Below are positions 45,485 through 56,403 of a DNA stretch of 64,000 bases, in pieces (position 1 is the stretch's first letter; each line of letters opens with the position of its first letter). The stretch comes from Topomyia yanbarensis (lineage: Eukaryota; Arthropoda; Insecta; Diptera; Culicidae), in assembly GCF_030247195.1 (NCBI RefSeq), contig NC_080671.1, positions 13,280,843 through 13,344,842 of the forward strand, written 5' to 3'. A program made the translations under genes and the position numbers. The notes below the pieces were generated by a model. It was given only the letters and a program-made list of their open reading frames with translations. It ran no database searches and was not told the origin of the DNA.

Positions 45485-46345
45485 TACATAGGGGGACCCA
45501 GGGCTATTAAAACAGTGGGGGTAATTTGGACCCCCTAGATTTCTCAGAAAATAGCCAGACTTTTTTACTGTCGTACATATTCGTGGAACCGCTATTCTGA
45601 AACATTAATTTTGATAGCTGAATTTGATTCTTTGTTCTTTGTAGAAAGGAGAAACAACGTGTTTCGTTTTTTTGCCATTCTCAAAACAAAAATCATTATA
45701 ATGGAAAAACCGTGATTAAGACAACAAGTAAAAGTGAAAAAATAAAAGATAAATGTTTTGGAAAGCTCTAAGCGTCTTGTTTTATGGAATGATTTTTGTT
45801 AGGGTGAAAACACAGATGTTTTCGAGATGCTCACCACTTTTGTGCGAAATGAGCGTACGGGGCTATTCGGACCTCCCATTCCGTCAACCACCGTTTGGCG
45901 GCTTGCGGCTGTGCACACCATTGCACACGCCAGAGCAAAGAAAATACATGGGCCGCTAATCGAGAGCTGTGGCTTACCAGATTAAGTTTTGTAAAGCAAT
46001 TTATTTTTTTGCTTCCTAAGGATTGTCTTTTATAAATATTTCATAGGTAAACATAATTCCATTGTTGAAAAATTTAAGAAAAATGGCGGTCTGAATTGCC
46101 CCATGGGGAGGTCCGAATTACCCCTACCTAAAGGAGCGAAAAACGCAGAGGTTTGCAAATCGTCGCCTAGAGCTGCTATTGAGTGGTGCAAATGAACCTT
46201 CTGTGGCACCAAAATGTAGTTGAGGTATCAAACTAACAATTAGAACCTTTGACTGGAACATTTTTTCACATCTATTCACCACCTAAAAGGGCGATTTGCT
46301 TAAGTAGGTCCGAATAGCCCCGAGTTCTCCTACTCCAGATTTTAA
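45485..46345. mobile_element. ~860-bp element with GGGGCTATTCGGACC-type ends
   Basis: It opens with GGGGGACCCAGGGCTATTAA and closes with the complement of GGAGAACTCGGGGCTATTCG. Further direct or inverted copies of the motif occur near 45498-45530, 45859-45878 and 46100-46125. The interior lacks transposase signs. The same motif at 211-240 shows the family is dispersed. The exact ends are approximate. Confidence 0.55.
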
Positions 46346-49300
46346 TACAACATTGCTGAACATATTTTCGTCAAAATGGCACAAACATCAAATCATTCTG
46401 TTAAGTATTACGGAAGTTATTAATGTTCAAAATCTGACACGGCTGTATTCTACATTAAAAATTACTTAAAATTTAGCTTTAGTTTAAGATGTGTTTCCCA
46501 ACGAGATTTTTGTTTTTGATTGAATTAGTTTTGCGCATGATAGAACACTACCGAACTTAAAAATCCAAAAAATCTCTATATTCCAATTAATATGGGGGTG
46601 TTCGGAATAGTCGTGACGAGTAGGTGCCCGAAGTCGATGTTTGACACCATTTTGAAATCCCACATTTCGATAAACTGGAAATCGACTTTTTATTTCATAA
46701 TGTTGTCATACATCCACCCCTGGCATTTACTCATTAAGATAATTTCAAAGATACCCCTATTGATTGGGTTGAAGCGAATTTCTCCAAAGTAGAAGTCGTC
46801 ATATTGGATTTCATCATTTTTCTGTCTCTTTCCCCAATGGAAACACCGCGTTCAGAAGAAACTCAGTTTACTCTAAATATCAGGTGAAAAAGATTTCATT
46901 TGTTCGTATTGCGACGTGTATGTTTTAATAAACTTGAGGCAAATAAGTAGTGCCAGATCGTGTAGTCATACTTATAGTTTATCATCGTCCTGCACACGAA
47001 AGTCCTAATTCCAACGTTTTCAACCACTCGCATTAGACTATTCTATAAAACGATACTTTCTATTTGAGCTGATGTGTCGAATGGTGTAAAGAATGAATGG
47101 CAGAGGCCATTGCTGAAGTAGGGCGACTTCCGCAAGCCTACGCTCCCTCTCACCTTTAAAAAATATTACCCACACGAACACTAGGTTGTACAGCACAACA
47201 TTGAACAACAACGGCCGCAGTTTTGGGTTAAAGTAGTACTTTTTCTTCATCTGCACTCATAACGGTAATAATAAAGACAACGGTTCCTTTGTTCTTGAGA
47301 CAACGAACACTAGTTAGAAACACTGCAAGTTGTCGTTCACTTTTCTCGCTTGTAATCAGCGCTACCACGAGGTAGAAAGTAGACTGACATAACCGATTTT
47401 TACTTGCCAACTAAGTAAAAAAAAGAATGGTAGCTGATAGAAAAAGCATTTGTTGGAATATATTCATTTGGATGGTAGCTATGTGTTTGGTAATCCAGTG
47501 TTCTAATTACAAATCACTATTTCGATTTCGTTAAACGTTTTCGTTCTCGAAGGTTGTAAATTCGAATAAAGACAAAATAGTGTTTTATAGTTCTAACACT
47601 GCATAAATGTTTACGATAAATAAACATTGGAAAAACACAAATTGTTACCAATAGCACATTGCAGCATAGTATACCAGAAGCAACTTACAGGTGAAATGAT
47701 TTGGAGCAGTTGTATTGTTGAAATTTCGGAAACATAAAACGTCAGAAAAACATAAACCGTAACCAGCATAGTAGAACGATTCCTCGGCCCTGAAACAAAA
47801 ACATTTCAAATGGCTCATCCAAGTGCAGTGAGAACTCCGAAAAATAAACCACTCCGAACACCATGTCAAGCTGGTAATAAAACCAAAGAGTGCGGGACAA
47901 AAACTCAAGAATTACAGTTAAAACGAGCTACTTACGAAACACAGTCACAGCTCTGCCATCAACGGTCGTCGAAAAATTGACTCAGGTGAAGGAACTCACG
48001 GTCGTTCCGAAGCTATAACCGCCACCGAAAAAGTCAGTGCACACTGTAATCAACCAACTTGTGTGTGGGGGGAGGGGGTTGTGGGCGGAAAGTATGTACC
48101 TGAGCTTCAACTAATTCCATACTTAGTTTCGCGCACTTCAATATCAGCTCGAGCAAGTTTGTTGTTCCCAACAATCGGTCGCGACCACCACAGCGAATAC
48201 ACGCCGGAAAATTAATATTAATATTATGAGTTGTAGGTGCTTATCTCTTTTCTCTTCAGTGCGCTCCTCCAATGCTACTACGAACACAACACTCACACAT
48301 AGAAAAAGAAAACGAAGAAAACCCGTTGAAGCGTATTGCGCTTTTTGCATTTTCAAAGCTGCAATTTGCATATATTTACGGTACACACTATGAGTGCGGT
48401 TTGCACAGAACGCCTCTAGTCTCTGCCCGGCCTAACGAAACTATACCTGTACCTGTATGCATACAGGAAGGAACTGATGCACGTGCACCTCCACCGATAC
48501 AGGAACAAACCGGCGGAAAGTCTAGTCGACTGCGCTCATTGGATTGAAAAAATTAGCTTCGCATAAAGATGCTCACTCTAGCTAGAGCTTCGACCTTCAG
48601 ACAGCCATTAGATTCCTACGACATCCCATTGCTGGTAGAAGAGAGAAAAAAAAAATGCAAGTGATTCTTGACTCCAGAGTGGGATGTAGAAAAGCGACAT
48701 TGCCCAAGTGTGCTTGAGTTCTCTACGTGTCCAACATGATGGTAACTTAGCCAGTGCTGTGGGAAATATTCGCTCTGTTACAGATTTTATAAAAATTCAC
48801 ATTCCTCTTGGTGTTCATCATCTAGGAGAAGGAAAACTAGAATACTTTGTGTTCCAGTCCGCCCGGCGTTTGTGCTTTAACATTAAGAAATGGCAAAGTG
48901 CGTCGCATGTCATAATGGTGTGCGTTTTTCTCTTCTCTAGCGTTAATAGGAAGGGGATATCGCATGAAAATTCTTTCGCGTTTAGATGTGCAAGAATCTT
49001 GTTTACTAGTGAAAATTCTTGATAGCTGTAAAAGTTTTTTGTAATAACGCTGCAGTATGTTTCTTCTGCAGCAAATTCTAAACTGAGTTGCTGTAGTTAT
49101 TTTAAGTGTACATGTCTATCAATTTATTGAAAGTTACAACTATTGACAACAAACTAACAATTAATTGTATTATTTATGGTACTATTATAATCAAAAGGAT
49201 AATGAGTGCATTTCGTGAAAGTCGACCAGAACGTTCACTATTGCTAAGAGAGTACGGAACTTAGCATAATAAAACATCCATATCTGATGATATAACGCTA

Positions 49301-50453
49301 CAAATTTAATCCGAATTACACATTTAAAGATTATACTTACACGGATAAAGTAAGAACATTAGTCATGTGCTTTACGCAATTTGATTGTATAAAAAGATAT
49401 TTTGAATAGCTGACGGCGCCTGTCTCGTTACTCGTGTCTTCTACAAGAAATTAACTTATGCTTTAATGCTCAACACCTGACAGCGGTAGCCACTAATTTA
49501 TGCGATGGTTGTGGACTCGTAATAAAAATCGTGCAACGAAAGTTACATAAAAAATGATCTCTTTCGGCCGGTATGTGCGAAAATGTTAGCGATGCGTCGA
49601 TAAACAATGCAACTTATAGTGAAAATATGTTAATTTGACATGTATTTTGCATGGCATTAATACACTGCTTGATTTCGGACAGTACTCAAATTTCCTCTAC
49701 AAGCAACATAACAACTCGTGTGCGGTGATGCCAATATCTTGGACAATTAATTCAGTCTTTGTGAAGCATTATTTGAAACTTGGTCTCGCTTTGATTTGCG
49801 GTGCCAAGCTGTGATCCTAGACAGACCAATAAATTTCTGTTAGCCGGAATCAACATATAGCGTGAACATCGTTGACCCGACGAAATGGCACCTATGTATC
49901 ATTACTTCATTACTACGTGAGCGAGAGCAAAAATACCTCACAGAAGTAAAGCTTAGTGAAAGTCGCCTCTGGCATACCGTTCCGCATACGGACATATGCG
50001 GGAGTATGTACTACAGAATGGTATATGGCCTATAATTTAGAGATAGGCAGGTATACGTTTTTTTCGCGTACCCGTATCCGACTCGGGACCGATTTTTTTT
50101 AAGCTTACCCGAACCCGACCTGTACTCTCATTTAAAAAAGAAAGTCAAAACCTGAAATCGAAATGAAGAATTTCTTAATAAAAAAAATAACAATTAAGAA
50201 TTAGAAAGCGGCGAAAATATTGTTAAAAATCTTTCGAGACTCAAAATAAAATATTTCTTTTGTCTTTCTTAGTTACGAAATAATAAGGACAATTTGTAAC
50301 ATTTTTAACCTTTGATCTAGTATGACACGAAACAATCATTCAAAATGCCGTAACTTTTTCAGTCTAAAACCTGACAGGTCGTAAATTTTCCTCCGTCATA
50401 TAGACAAACGGTTCTCAATTGAAAATATTTTCTTTGAGCATTCCTGAAACTAA
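46346..50453. other. Long stretch without a supported gene
   Basis: 47040-47256 (minus) is a 72-codon frame with one hydrophobic segment preceded by GAGTGCAG. At 47937 a minus-strand GTAAGT donor follows a GC-richer leader (47940-48560). These could be the 5' exons of a host gene but lack a linking frame. The rest is AT-rich, with a degenerate TCGGGAC tract at 50045-50140. Confidence 0.35.
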
Positions 50454-50620
50454 TTTAGTTATGGAATTCGCGTTTCGACTTCGTCTCATCAGAATCCGTC
50501 AGTGACCTAATGATAGGACTAAGTTAATGCCGGATTGACGCTAGCTCCAAAACAAAGACGCTATTTATGTTTTTAAGCAAACCGCTAGTCATGCGTGATG
50601 TCCAATGGTATGAAAAGGAG
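50454..50620 (-). repeat. Hammerhead-family dispersed repeat, copy D (best preserved)
   Basis: The minus strand reads, 5' to 3', GACTAGCGGTTTGCTTAAAA, GGAGCTAGCGTCAATCCGGC, a hairpin-forming segment, GACGGATTCTGATGAGACG, AAGTCGAAACGCGAATTCC, ATAACTAAATTAG. It shares order and about 80% sequence with copies B and C. No transposase, A/B box or poly-A tail was seen, so the mode of spread is unknown. Confidence 0.75.
50463..50548 (-). ncRNA. Type III hammerhead ribozyme motif, core intact
   Basis: Minus strand. Cleavage triplet GUC at 50539-50537, with the scissile bond between 50537 and 50536. Stem I pairs AAUCCGGC (50536-50529) with GACGGAUU (50500-50493), seven of eight paired, capped by a further hairpin. 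Box CUGAUGA is at 50492-50486. Stem II is GAC-GAA-GUC (50485-50477). Box GAAA is at 50476-50473. Stem III pairs CGC (50472-50470) with GCG (50541-50539), and UUCC (50466-50463) with GGAG (50548-50545) across an internal loop. All conserved core bases match the known hammerhead consensus. Activity is untested. Confidence 0.65.
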
Positions 50621-50786
50621 CTCTGATCAACAAAAAAATCCGAACAAAAAAATCCGAACAACAAAATTCAAACAGTTCACACAATACATGTGAACGCCTA
50701 AAGGAACTGGCTTGTCTCGAGTGATGCCCCGGGAAGCAAAGAAGCCAGAAGCTCTGGTTTGTTGAAAAAACGCAAACGAACGATTG

Positions 50787-50959
50787 TTTTGGCTACGGAA
50801 CCAAACGCCTAGTACTATGCAATCTTTATTCCCAAAAGGGAAAAATTGAATTCAACTAATTTGTGAATTAAGGAAACAAGACCGAACTTAATATAAGTTG
50901 GATTTACAAGTTTCGAATTGATCTCGTCAGTAACTAGGCGTTTGGTTTCGTAGCCAAAA
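50787..50959. mobile_element. Foldback MITE with ~29-bp arms
   Basis: Left arm 50787-50815 (TTTTGGCTACGGAACCAAAC...) is complementary to 50931-50959 (...GTTTGGTTTCGTAGCCAAAA) with one or two mismatches. The right end contains CTCGTCAGTAACTAG, also found at 2895-2915, linking the two loci. Confidence 0.75.
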
Positions 50960-51359
50960 AAAATCTTTCGTTAAGTTTTCGAGATAATTTTACTCATAAA
51001 ATGGCGAAATTTTGCTTGAAAAATAGATATTTTCATTTCAAATGAGTAAAAAGCACCCTCAATTGAAAAATTATCTCAAAAGCTCATCGTAGGGGTTAGG
51101 TTTTTGGATAAATCAAAAACTACTTATGTCAGTTAACACCGCAAATTGTGTTTTTTTTTCCTGAGACGTTCTACAAAAAGAGTCGCATGTCGATATTTTT
51201 GCATGAAAAAATTACAGAATGTTATTGAAATTGAAATTATAATACACAAAAGATTTGATCAATTCGCTTCACCCAAAGTTCTAAAACAAATTCGCAAAAA
51301 GTTGTTTTTTCTTGCTGAAATCCTGATTGAAAGCAGAGACGCCATCGAATTGGTTGAAT
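50960..51359. other. No supported gene
   Basis: AT-rich. The plus frame that starts at 51146 becomes recognisable (RTE RT) only after about 51360. Confidence 0.4.
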
Positions 51360-51615
51360 GCTCTCATATGAACTCGAGTGTAATAACTATCGAGCCATAC
51401 CTCAATAGCGCCTATACGGTACTCTCCCATGTTCTGTTTAGCAGACGGCGTCAGTTGGCTCAATTCTTTGTCGGTGAATACCAAGACGGGTTTCGAGAAG
51501 GACGATCAACATCGGACTAGATGTTTATCCTACGATAAATCCTGAATGAATTTCCGGAATACAATTTCCGGTCTCACTATTTGTTTGAGGATTTTAAGGC
51601 AGCCTGCAGAGAATT
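51360..51615 (+). pseudogene. RTE-type reverse transcriptase fragment
   Basis: LNSAYTVLSHVLFSRRRQLA, then FVGEYQDGFREGRSTSD.MF, then FPEYNFRSHYLFEDFKAAC form the central RTE RT blocks ('Q.GFR.GRST.DQ.F..R.IL..F.EYN...H.LF.DFKAAYDSV'). Stops replace the Gln after TSD and a residue after MFILR. It ends at a point where the next expected block (active-site motif) is missing. Same family as 16165-16295 and 20850-21300. Confidence 0.8.
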
Positions 51616-52466
51616 GTAGCTTTCCTGCAATACTATGAGAAAATCACCAACATCTGTAATTTTGATTTTTTTTTTTGGTTTCAATCATTTATACACAAAC
51701 CGATTCAGAAATGCAGCACTTTTTAATTGGCAATAATTTAATATCTGTGCAATAAAAACAGTCTATTGAAAATCAGGAAAGTGTACGAAAAAGGGTAAAA
51801 TTTTCATCAACGAGTCAGCTATTTTAGGCAGAGCCGTCAATAGGAAGCACCTAAGTGGCTCAATCAAATATAAAAAGTTATAAATAGAGGCACCACGTGC
51901 CTGTTGGAATCAGTTTTTATGCCAAATGAGTAACGTCGTGGCTATAGCTTCTGTATGCTACAATAAACGGGAGACGCAATGGATTTTCGATTGCGGATGC
52001 ATCGCCTACAGTTAAACAGCGTACGAATTTTTCATGTACCAGTACGGTATCAATGAATGGTTTGCGAGGTGGGTAGGGTGGTTTTAGATTGAGCTCAATA
52101 CTGCAGAGTGCGATGCGTGTACTGCTTGAGAGTTGGTGTTTGAAAAAAAAATAAATTTATTTGTATTCTTGTGTATGCGTGGCGTCAATCCATGTTTGCG
52201 ACGGTTTGTAGGTACGTAGGGTAAGAGCCTATTCGCACACATGTTCATATTTCAGATATATGTGATACTGTCTACCGGATAAGTTTTTGAACTTTTATAC
52301 TTTATTTTGAATAAACATGTTTTGAACATTACTTTATTATTTTGAAGACCGGAAAAACATTGGCGCCTTTAAGGATATGCTGAATAGAGTCACAAGGTGG
52401 CAGCTAAAATGGCTGACGTCGTCTCTGCTTCTTCTTTTTATTTCATCGTCAAAATCAGAACATTGC
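51616..52466. other. No supported gene
   Basis: Unassigned AT-rich DNA between the RTE scrap and the hAT-type MITE. Confidence 0.4.
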
Positions 52467-52474
52467 ATTGGCGC

Positions 52475-52732
52475 CACTGGCGGCTCCAGGGGGTGGCACG
52501 AGGTGGCATGTGCCCCCCCCCCCCCCTATTCAACCAAACCTTAGAGGATTCCTTAAGGAACATATAAAATAATTTCTGTATTTCATTTGACAAATTTTTC
52601 GCCACACTCCACGCCTACCAGGAAATGCGTTTCCAAGATTCGAGATTTCATTTTCCAAATCGTGCGTCAGACACATTTTTTCAAGAAGGCGTGCCCCCCC
52701 CCCCCTTTACCATCCGGCTGGAGCCGCCTATG
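52475..52732. mobile_element. hAT-type MITE with 8-bp target duplication and poly-C tracts
   Basis: TIRs CACTGGCGGCTCCAG (left) and the complement of CATAGGCGGCTCCAG (right) begin with CA and differ at two positions. The 258-bp element is flanked by an exact 8-bp direct repeat ATTGGCGC at 52467-52474 and 52733-52740. An 8-bp duplication is diagnostic of hAT transposition. Each end carries a long C run (near 52504 and 52695). The interior is non-coding. Confidence 0.85.
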
Positions 52733-52740
52733 ATTGGCGC

Positions 52741-53394
52741 GCAAGACAAAATCGTTTGTAACTCAAATGTCTTATCTCAGATTGCTTAGAAATTGTATCA
52801 CTGTATGTAAGCATATTAGCACATGCAGATGAATAGATTCTCTTCAAGGAATTTTGATTCGTTTGGGAAATTTGCACCTTTTTATTTGTACGCACAGATG
52901 CTGAACGTAACCCGAACATCGCCGAACATAACCGACCTTTTTTTGTGATTTTGGCATCGCTTCACCTTAAAACGTCATGATTTATGTTAAAAATACAACC
53001 GAGTAAGACTTTTCATAAAAGTACTGGACCGATTTTATTATTTTTTAATTACTTACTAAACAGTCCGCTATGTTTTCCCGTATATAATTTGCACAATTCT
53101 ATTTTGTTCCCTTTTTAGAGTCTCCAATCGAAAGACTTAAAAAACAGACAAATCGTAGCATGAAATATTGAAAATCGAACTTCTATGAAAAATCTTGCTC
53201 GGTAGCAGTTTCTACATCCATGTGATCAATGACGTTTAAAAATCGCCAATGTTTTTTTCTGGTCTTCAAATAATATTTGAAACTCAAAACATATAGCTTC
53301 AAAACACTAAATAAAAATTCAAAATCTATTCAGTAGATACTTTTCCATTTTTTTCCCAAAAAACAACTCAATCTCGGGCCTTCAAAGTAGAGGA
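52741..53394. other. No supported gene
   Basis: AT-rich, no recognised repeat or coding family. Confidence 0.45.
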
Positions 53395-53585
53395 CCAAAT
53401 AGCATTCGATCAAATGACATTCGGTGTAATGGTCTATTCGACCTAATAGTTTTCAGCTAAGCTACCCATTTGGCCAAATAAAATTCGACCAAATAGCATT
53501 AAGTAAAATGGCATTGGAATCAGTGACCATTTCAGCCAAATGGCAATCAGCCAAGCGCCATTCGGCTAAATGGCATTCGTTCAAT
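53395..53585. repeat. Degenerate CATTTGGC/CATTCGAC short-unit repeat, locus 2
   Basis: Runs of AAATAGCATTCGATCAAATG, CATTCGGCTAAATGGCATTC and similar words occur with ~14-25-bp spacing. The same vocabulary is at 37310-37450. The repeat unit is near-palindromic (CATTTGGC...GCCAAATG). Confidence 0.75.
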
Positions 53586-54135
53586 TGACCTGAAACTTTC
53601 TATTCCATATGATACGATATACATATTGAGACTATATCACACACTATCTAAAGCTAATTTTTCATGAAAGTTTTATGCCACATCTAATTTAAGTCAGCCA
53701 TTACAGAATTTGAAATAGTAGGAAACATCAATAGGAATAGGTATGATGTCTAAAGGCCATTTTATTTAAAATTTTACGAAATGAAAGATGGCTTTTTGAT
53801 CACGAATTTTTGTCAAAAATATTTTGCGTCAAATGTTCAACGTTTCGAAGGAATATCCCTTCATTTTCAGAACAAAAACAACTTGAAAACCCATAAGATG
53901 AAGGGATACGTTCCAGTTTTTCTGTTCAATAATTTAGCTGAAGAGTATAAAGTTTATTACAAAACTCAGGCACATCTAGCATACCCGAGAAATATGAACC
54001 CGAAAACAAGTGACTTATGCAAAGTTGCTTAGTTTGTCATGCTGAAAAATGTTGTTAATCTTGTTAACGCGAAAAAATAGGAAAAGAAATATAGACCAAA
54101 ACATAAAACTGAGAAGTACACCATATAGATTCCAT

Positions 54136-54186
54136 GTCTTCCCCAAAGTTGTTTATTATAACATTCACAACAACTTTTCCGAAGAC
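54136..54186. repeat. GTCTTC..AAAGTTG hairpin, second copy
   Basis: 54136-54151 (GTCTTCCCCAAAGTTG) pairs with 54171-54186 (CAACTTTTCCGAAGAC), 14 of 16. It is the counterpart of the hairpin at 19210-19260. Both are probably ends or relics of one dispersed family. Confidence 0.6.
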
Positions 54187-54281
54187 AACCAGTTTGCAAG
54201 CGAAGACCCTTTGACGTATTTTTAATTGACGGAAATAGGGCAATGACAAAACATATTTATTTATTTTTCTGTTCTATTCTA

Positions 54282-54695
54282 TTCTAACCCTTACACAGCC
54301 AGTATTGAAAAGTATCCTGGAAACACCGCAGTTAGTCTGTAGTGTTTTTCTTGTCAATAGTAATCATTGAAGCATATTTTCATATGTCGTGAATATTAAA
54401 ATGGTCAGACCTACTGCGCAGAATTGAATTTGAAGATGTTTCAAAATTAGACGGCAATTAAAATTATCCTTTAAGTAAATAATTTAATTAAGGAATTGTT
54501 TTGAATCTTGAAGGAGGAAGAAACAATGACAACCGTACCGACAGTTTCAGTTTGTAGGGAATATAATAAATCGTTGAGAGTAACTTGGCTAAGAAGGTTA
54601 ATGTCACTCCTTTGGTCCTTTGGGATGGGACAGAGGTATTTACTCCTTACCCTGGCTAATAAGCCTAGGTTAAAGCGCTTTTACTCGCTCGTGAC
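54282..54695 (+). repeat. ~410-bp dispersed repeat, copy 2
   Basis: Opposite-orientation partner of 35560-35972, collinear from CTAACCCTTACACAGCCAGT to AATAAGCCTAGGTTAAAGCG. Frame 54508-54735 preserves LMSLLWSFGMGQRYL and LANKPRLKRFY. It contains more deletions than copy 1 in the 54440-54500 part. Confidence 0.65.
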
Positions 54696-55302
54696 AAAAC
54701 ATATTTATTTATTTCCTATAAACCGAAGCTGTTAAAATATTCAGCATTAATCCATAGACATAGCCTCATAACCCCGGCTGGCTGACGAAATCGGGTCGAA
54801 AAACTGACAATATTGGGGGCTGATAAAAATGGGTTTTCAGTGTAACTAAAGAGCGTTTTTAGCACTTTGTTTATGTCTATGTTGACATATAACCTTGATT
54901 TTTTTCAGTTTTCTATATAATTTCTATACAATGCCGTTGCAAAAATATACGCTTGAAAAACTTCCTCAAATAGCACAAACTTAGGGTTAAGTTGGACGCT
55001 GTATTTAAACTAGTACCTAAAATAGCACTTACTACCTAGCTAAAACAGCTTTCGAACATTTAAATCACTTTTATACGCTTAATAAATGCTTTATTTGCGG
55101 CAGGGTGTAATTTGTCCTGAAATGAAAAAGCATACACTCGAAAAAAAACAAACAAACCTGATAAGCAGCCACCTCATCGCTGTTATAAATATGTACCGGT
55201 GATGAATTTCTCGGAGCGAACATTTTCGGAAAATTCTCTTCACGCCAAAAACAATGCCATATGCGCTGACCTGGCTCGACAGGCCCGTTTATCAACTTTC
55301 AG
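54696..55302. other. No supported gene
   Basis: Holds AAATCGGG and GGGGCTGATAAAAATGGG words (54795-54830), also seen as complements near 58650-58685, and AAACTAGTACCTAAAATAGC at ~55007 shared with 2937-2960. These are fragments of dispersed repeats. Confidence 0.4.
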
Positions 55303-55632
55303 TCTTATTTTGTCACCTGTACCGCCTTATCAATTTGCATTACGAACCGGTCTGCCGACTTCGCTGCTGCTGGCGTCATTTTTCGGTCGAATTCACACAT
55401 GCACTTCCCATCAACATCTTCTGTAGACACTTGTTTCGGCCGGCGAGGGGAAGAGTAAGTTATTCAACTCCTGCAATCTACTTTTATACACTTTTACTTT
55501 TTGCTGGGTTCCGACAGGATGCTTGTGTGCCTGCTTCTCCTGTTGGGATTTATTTTTATCCGATTATGTCATCAAGTTGTCTGGCGAGAATTTTTCAAGG
55601 CTTCCTCTTACGTCTCGCCGCATCAGTGTTGA
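55303..55632 (+). CDS. Candidate two-exon gene piece with a 63-nt intron; hydrophobic product
   Basis: Exon 55303-55454 follows CTTTCAG and ends at AGA|GTAAGT. The next exon begins after TTCCGACAG at 55518. The intron of 63 nt (55455-55517) has consensus ends and a size typical of mosquito introns. The frame joins GA|G and continues into MLVCLLLLLGFIFIRLCHQV..., ending at TGA 55630-55632. The leucine-rich start (ATG 55519) resembles a signal anchor, as in microsomal proteins, but no family signature follows. Exon 1 could be 5' UTR or coding. It may be a gene fragment or pseudogene. Confidence 0.35.
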
Positions 55633-55654
55633 ACACTTTTTTTCTTATTTTCAG

Positions 55655-55771
55655 CAAGTTATGCTAACTGATTACACGAAGATGTTTGGCACTCTGGAGA
55701 CCGTCATCACTTCTTGGTTATTTGCTTCGGTTGACACTTTGGCGTTGATGGTCACGACCGTGGAAAAATAA
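55655..55771 (+). CDS. Candidate terminal exon
   Basis: A strong pyrimidine tract and TTTTCAG (to 55654) precede a frame of 38 codons (QVMLTDYTKMFGTLETVITS...) ending in TAA at 55769-55771, which overlaps an AATAAA-like signal. It lies 22 bp after the stop of the preceding candidate, so it would need an alternative splice from upstream. No domain is recognised. Confidence 0.25.
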   Translation, partial: QVMLTDYTKMFGTLETVITSWLFASVDTLALMVTTVEK

Positions 55772-55905
55772 AAATTTAGCATGTTCAAATAATTATTAAC
55801 ACTTCCCGGTAGCCGTGTTTTCGGTATGGTTTGACTATCGTGTTTTGTTCGGTATCAATTAGTTATGTTATATCACACTCAATTTAGTGCCATTGGGAAA
55901 GGAAA

Positions 55906-56403
55906 TACACTCAGGTTTTTTTTTACGCGGGGGATACGAGCCGCGTAAATGAAAACCGCGTAAATGAAAACCGCGTAAATTTCAAAATCCGCGTAAATGA
56001 AAACCGCGTAAATTTCAAAATCCGCGTAAATGAAAACCGCGTAAATTTCAAAATCCGCGTAAATGAAAACCGCGTAAATTTCAAAATCCGCGTAAATGAA
56101 AACCGCGTAAATTTCAAAATCCGCGTAAATGAAGACCACTTAAATTTAAGAATCCGCGATAAAGGGAACCTCATTGATCGATACCGCGTAAATTTCAAAA
56201 TCCGCGTAAATGAAAACCGCGTAAATTTCAAAAACCGCGTAAATGAAAACCGCGTAAATTTCAAAAACCGCGTAAATGAAAACCGCGTAAATTTCAAAAT
56301 CCGCGTAAATGAAAACCGCGTAAATTTCAAAATCCGCGTAAAAAAAAACCGCGTAAAAAAATACCGCGCAAAAAAAAACCGCGTAAAAAAAAACTTGAGT
56401 GTA
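55906..56403. mobile_element. MITE with 26-bp TIRs and an internal 33-bp satellite
   Basis: Left end TACACTCAGGTTTTTTTTTT..ACGCGG and right end CCGCGT..AAAAACTTGAGTGTA form TIRs with TA at the extremities. The interior consists of about a dozen units alternating CCGCGTAAATGAAAA (15 bp) and CCGCGTAAATTTCAAAAT (18 bp). Because 33 bp equals 11 codons and the unit lacks stops on the minus strand, long open frames (for example ADFEIYAVFIY repeats) arise as artefacts; they are not called as genes. Confidence 0.8.

Noticed and set aside
47040..47256. 72-codon hydrophobic minus frame, faintly resembling a fatty-acid elongase segment
   Set aside because: Similarity is limited to a few scattered residues; no His box or other signature is present.
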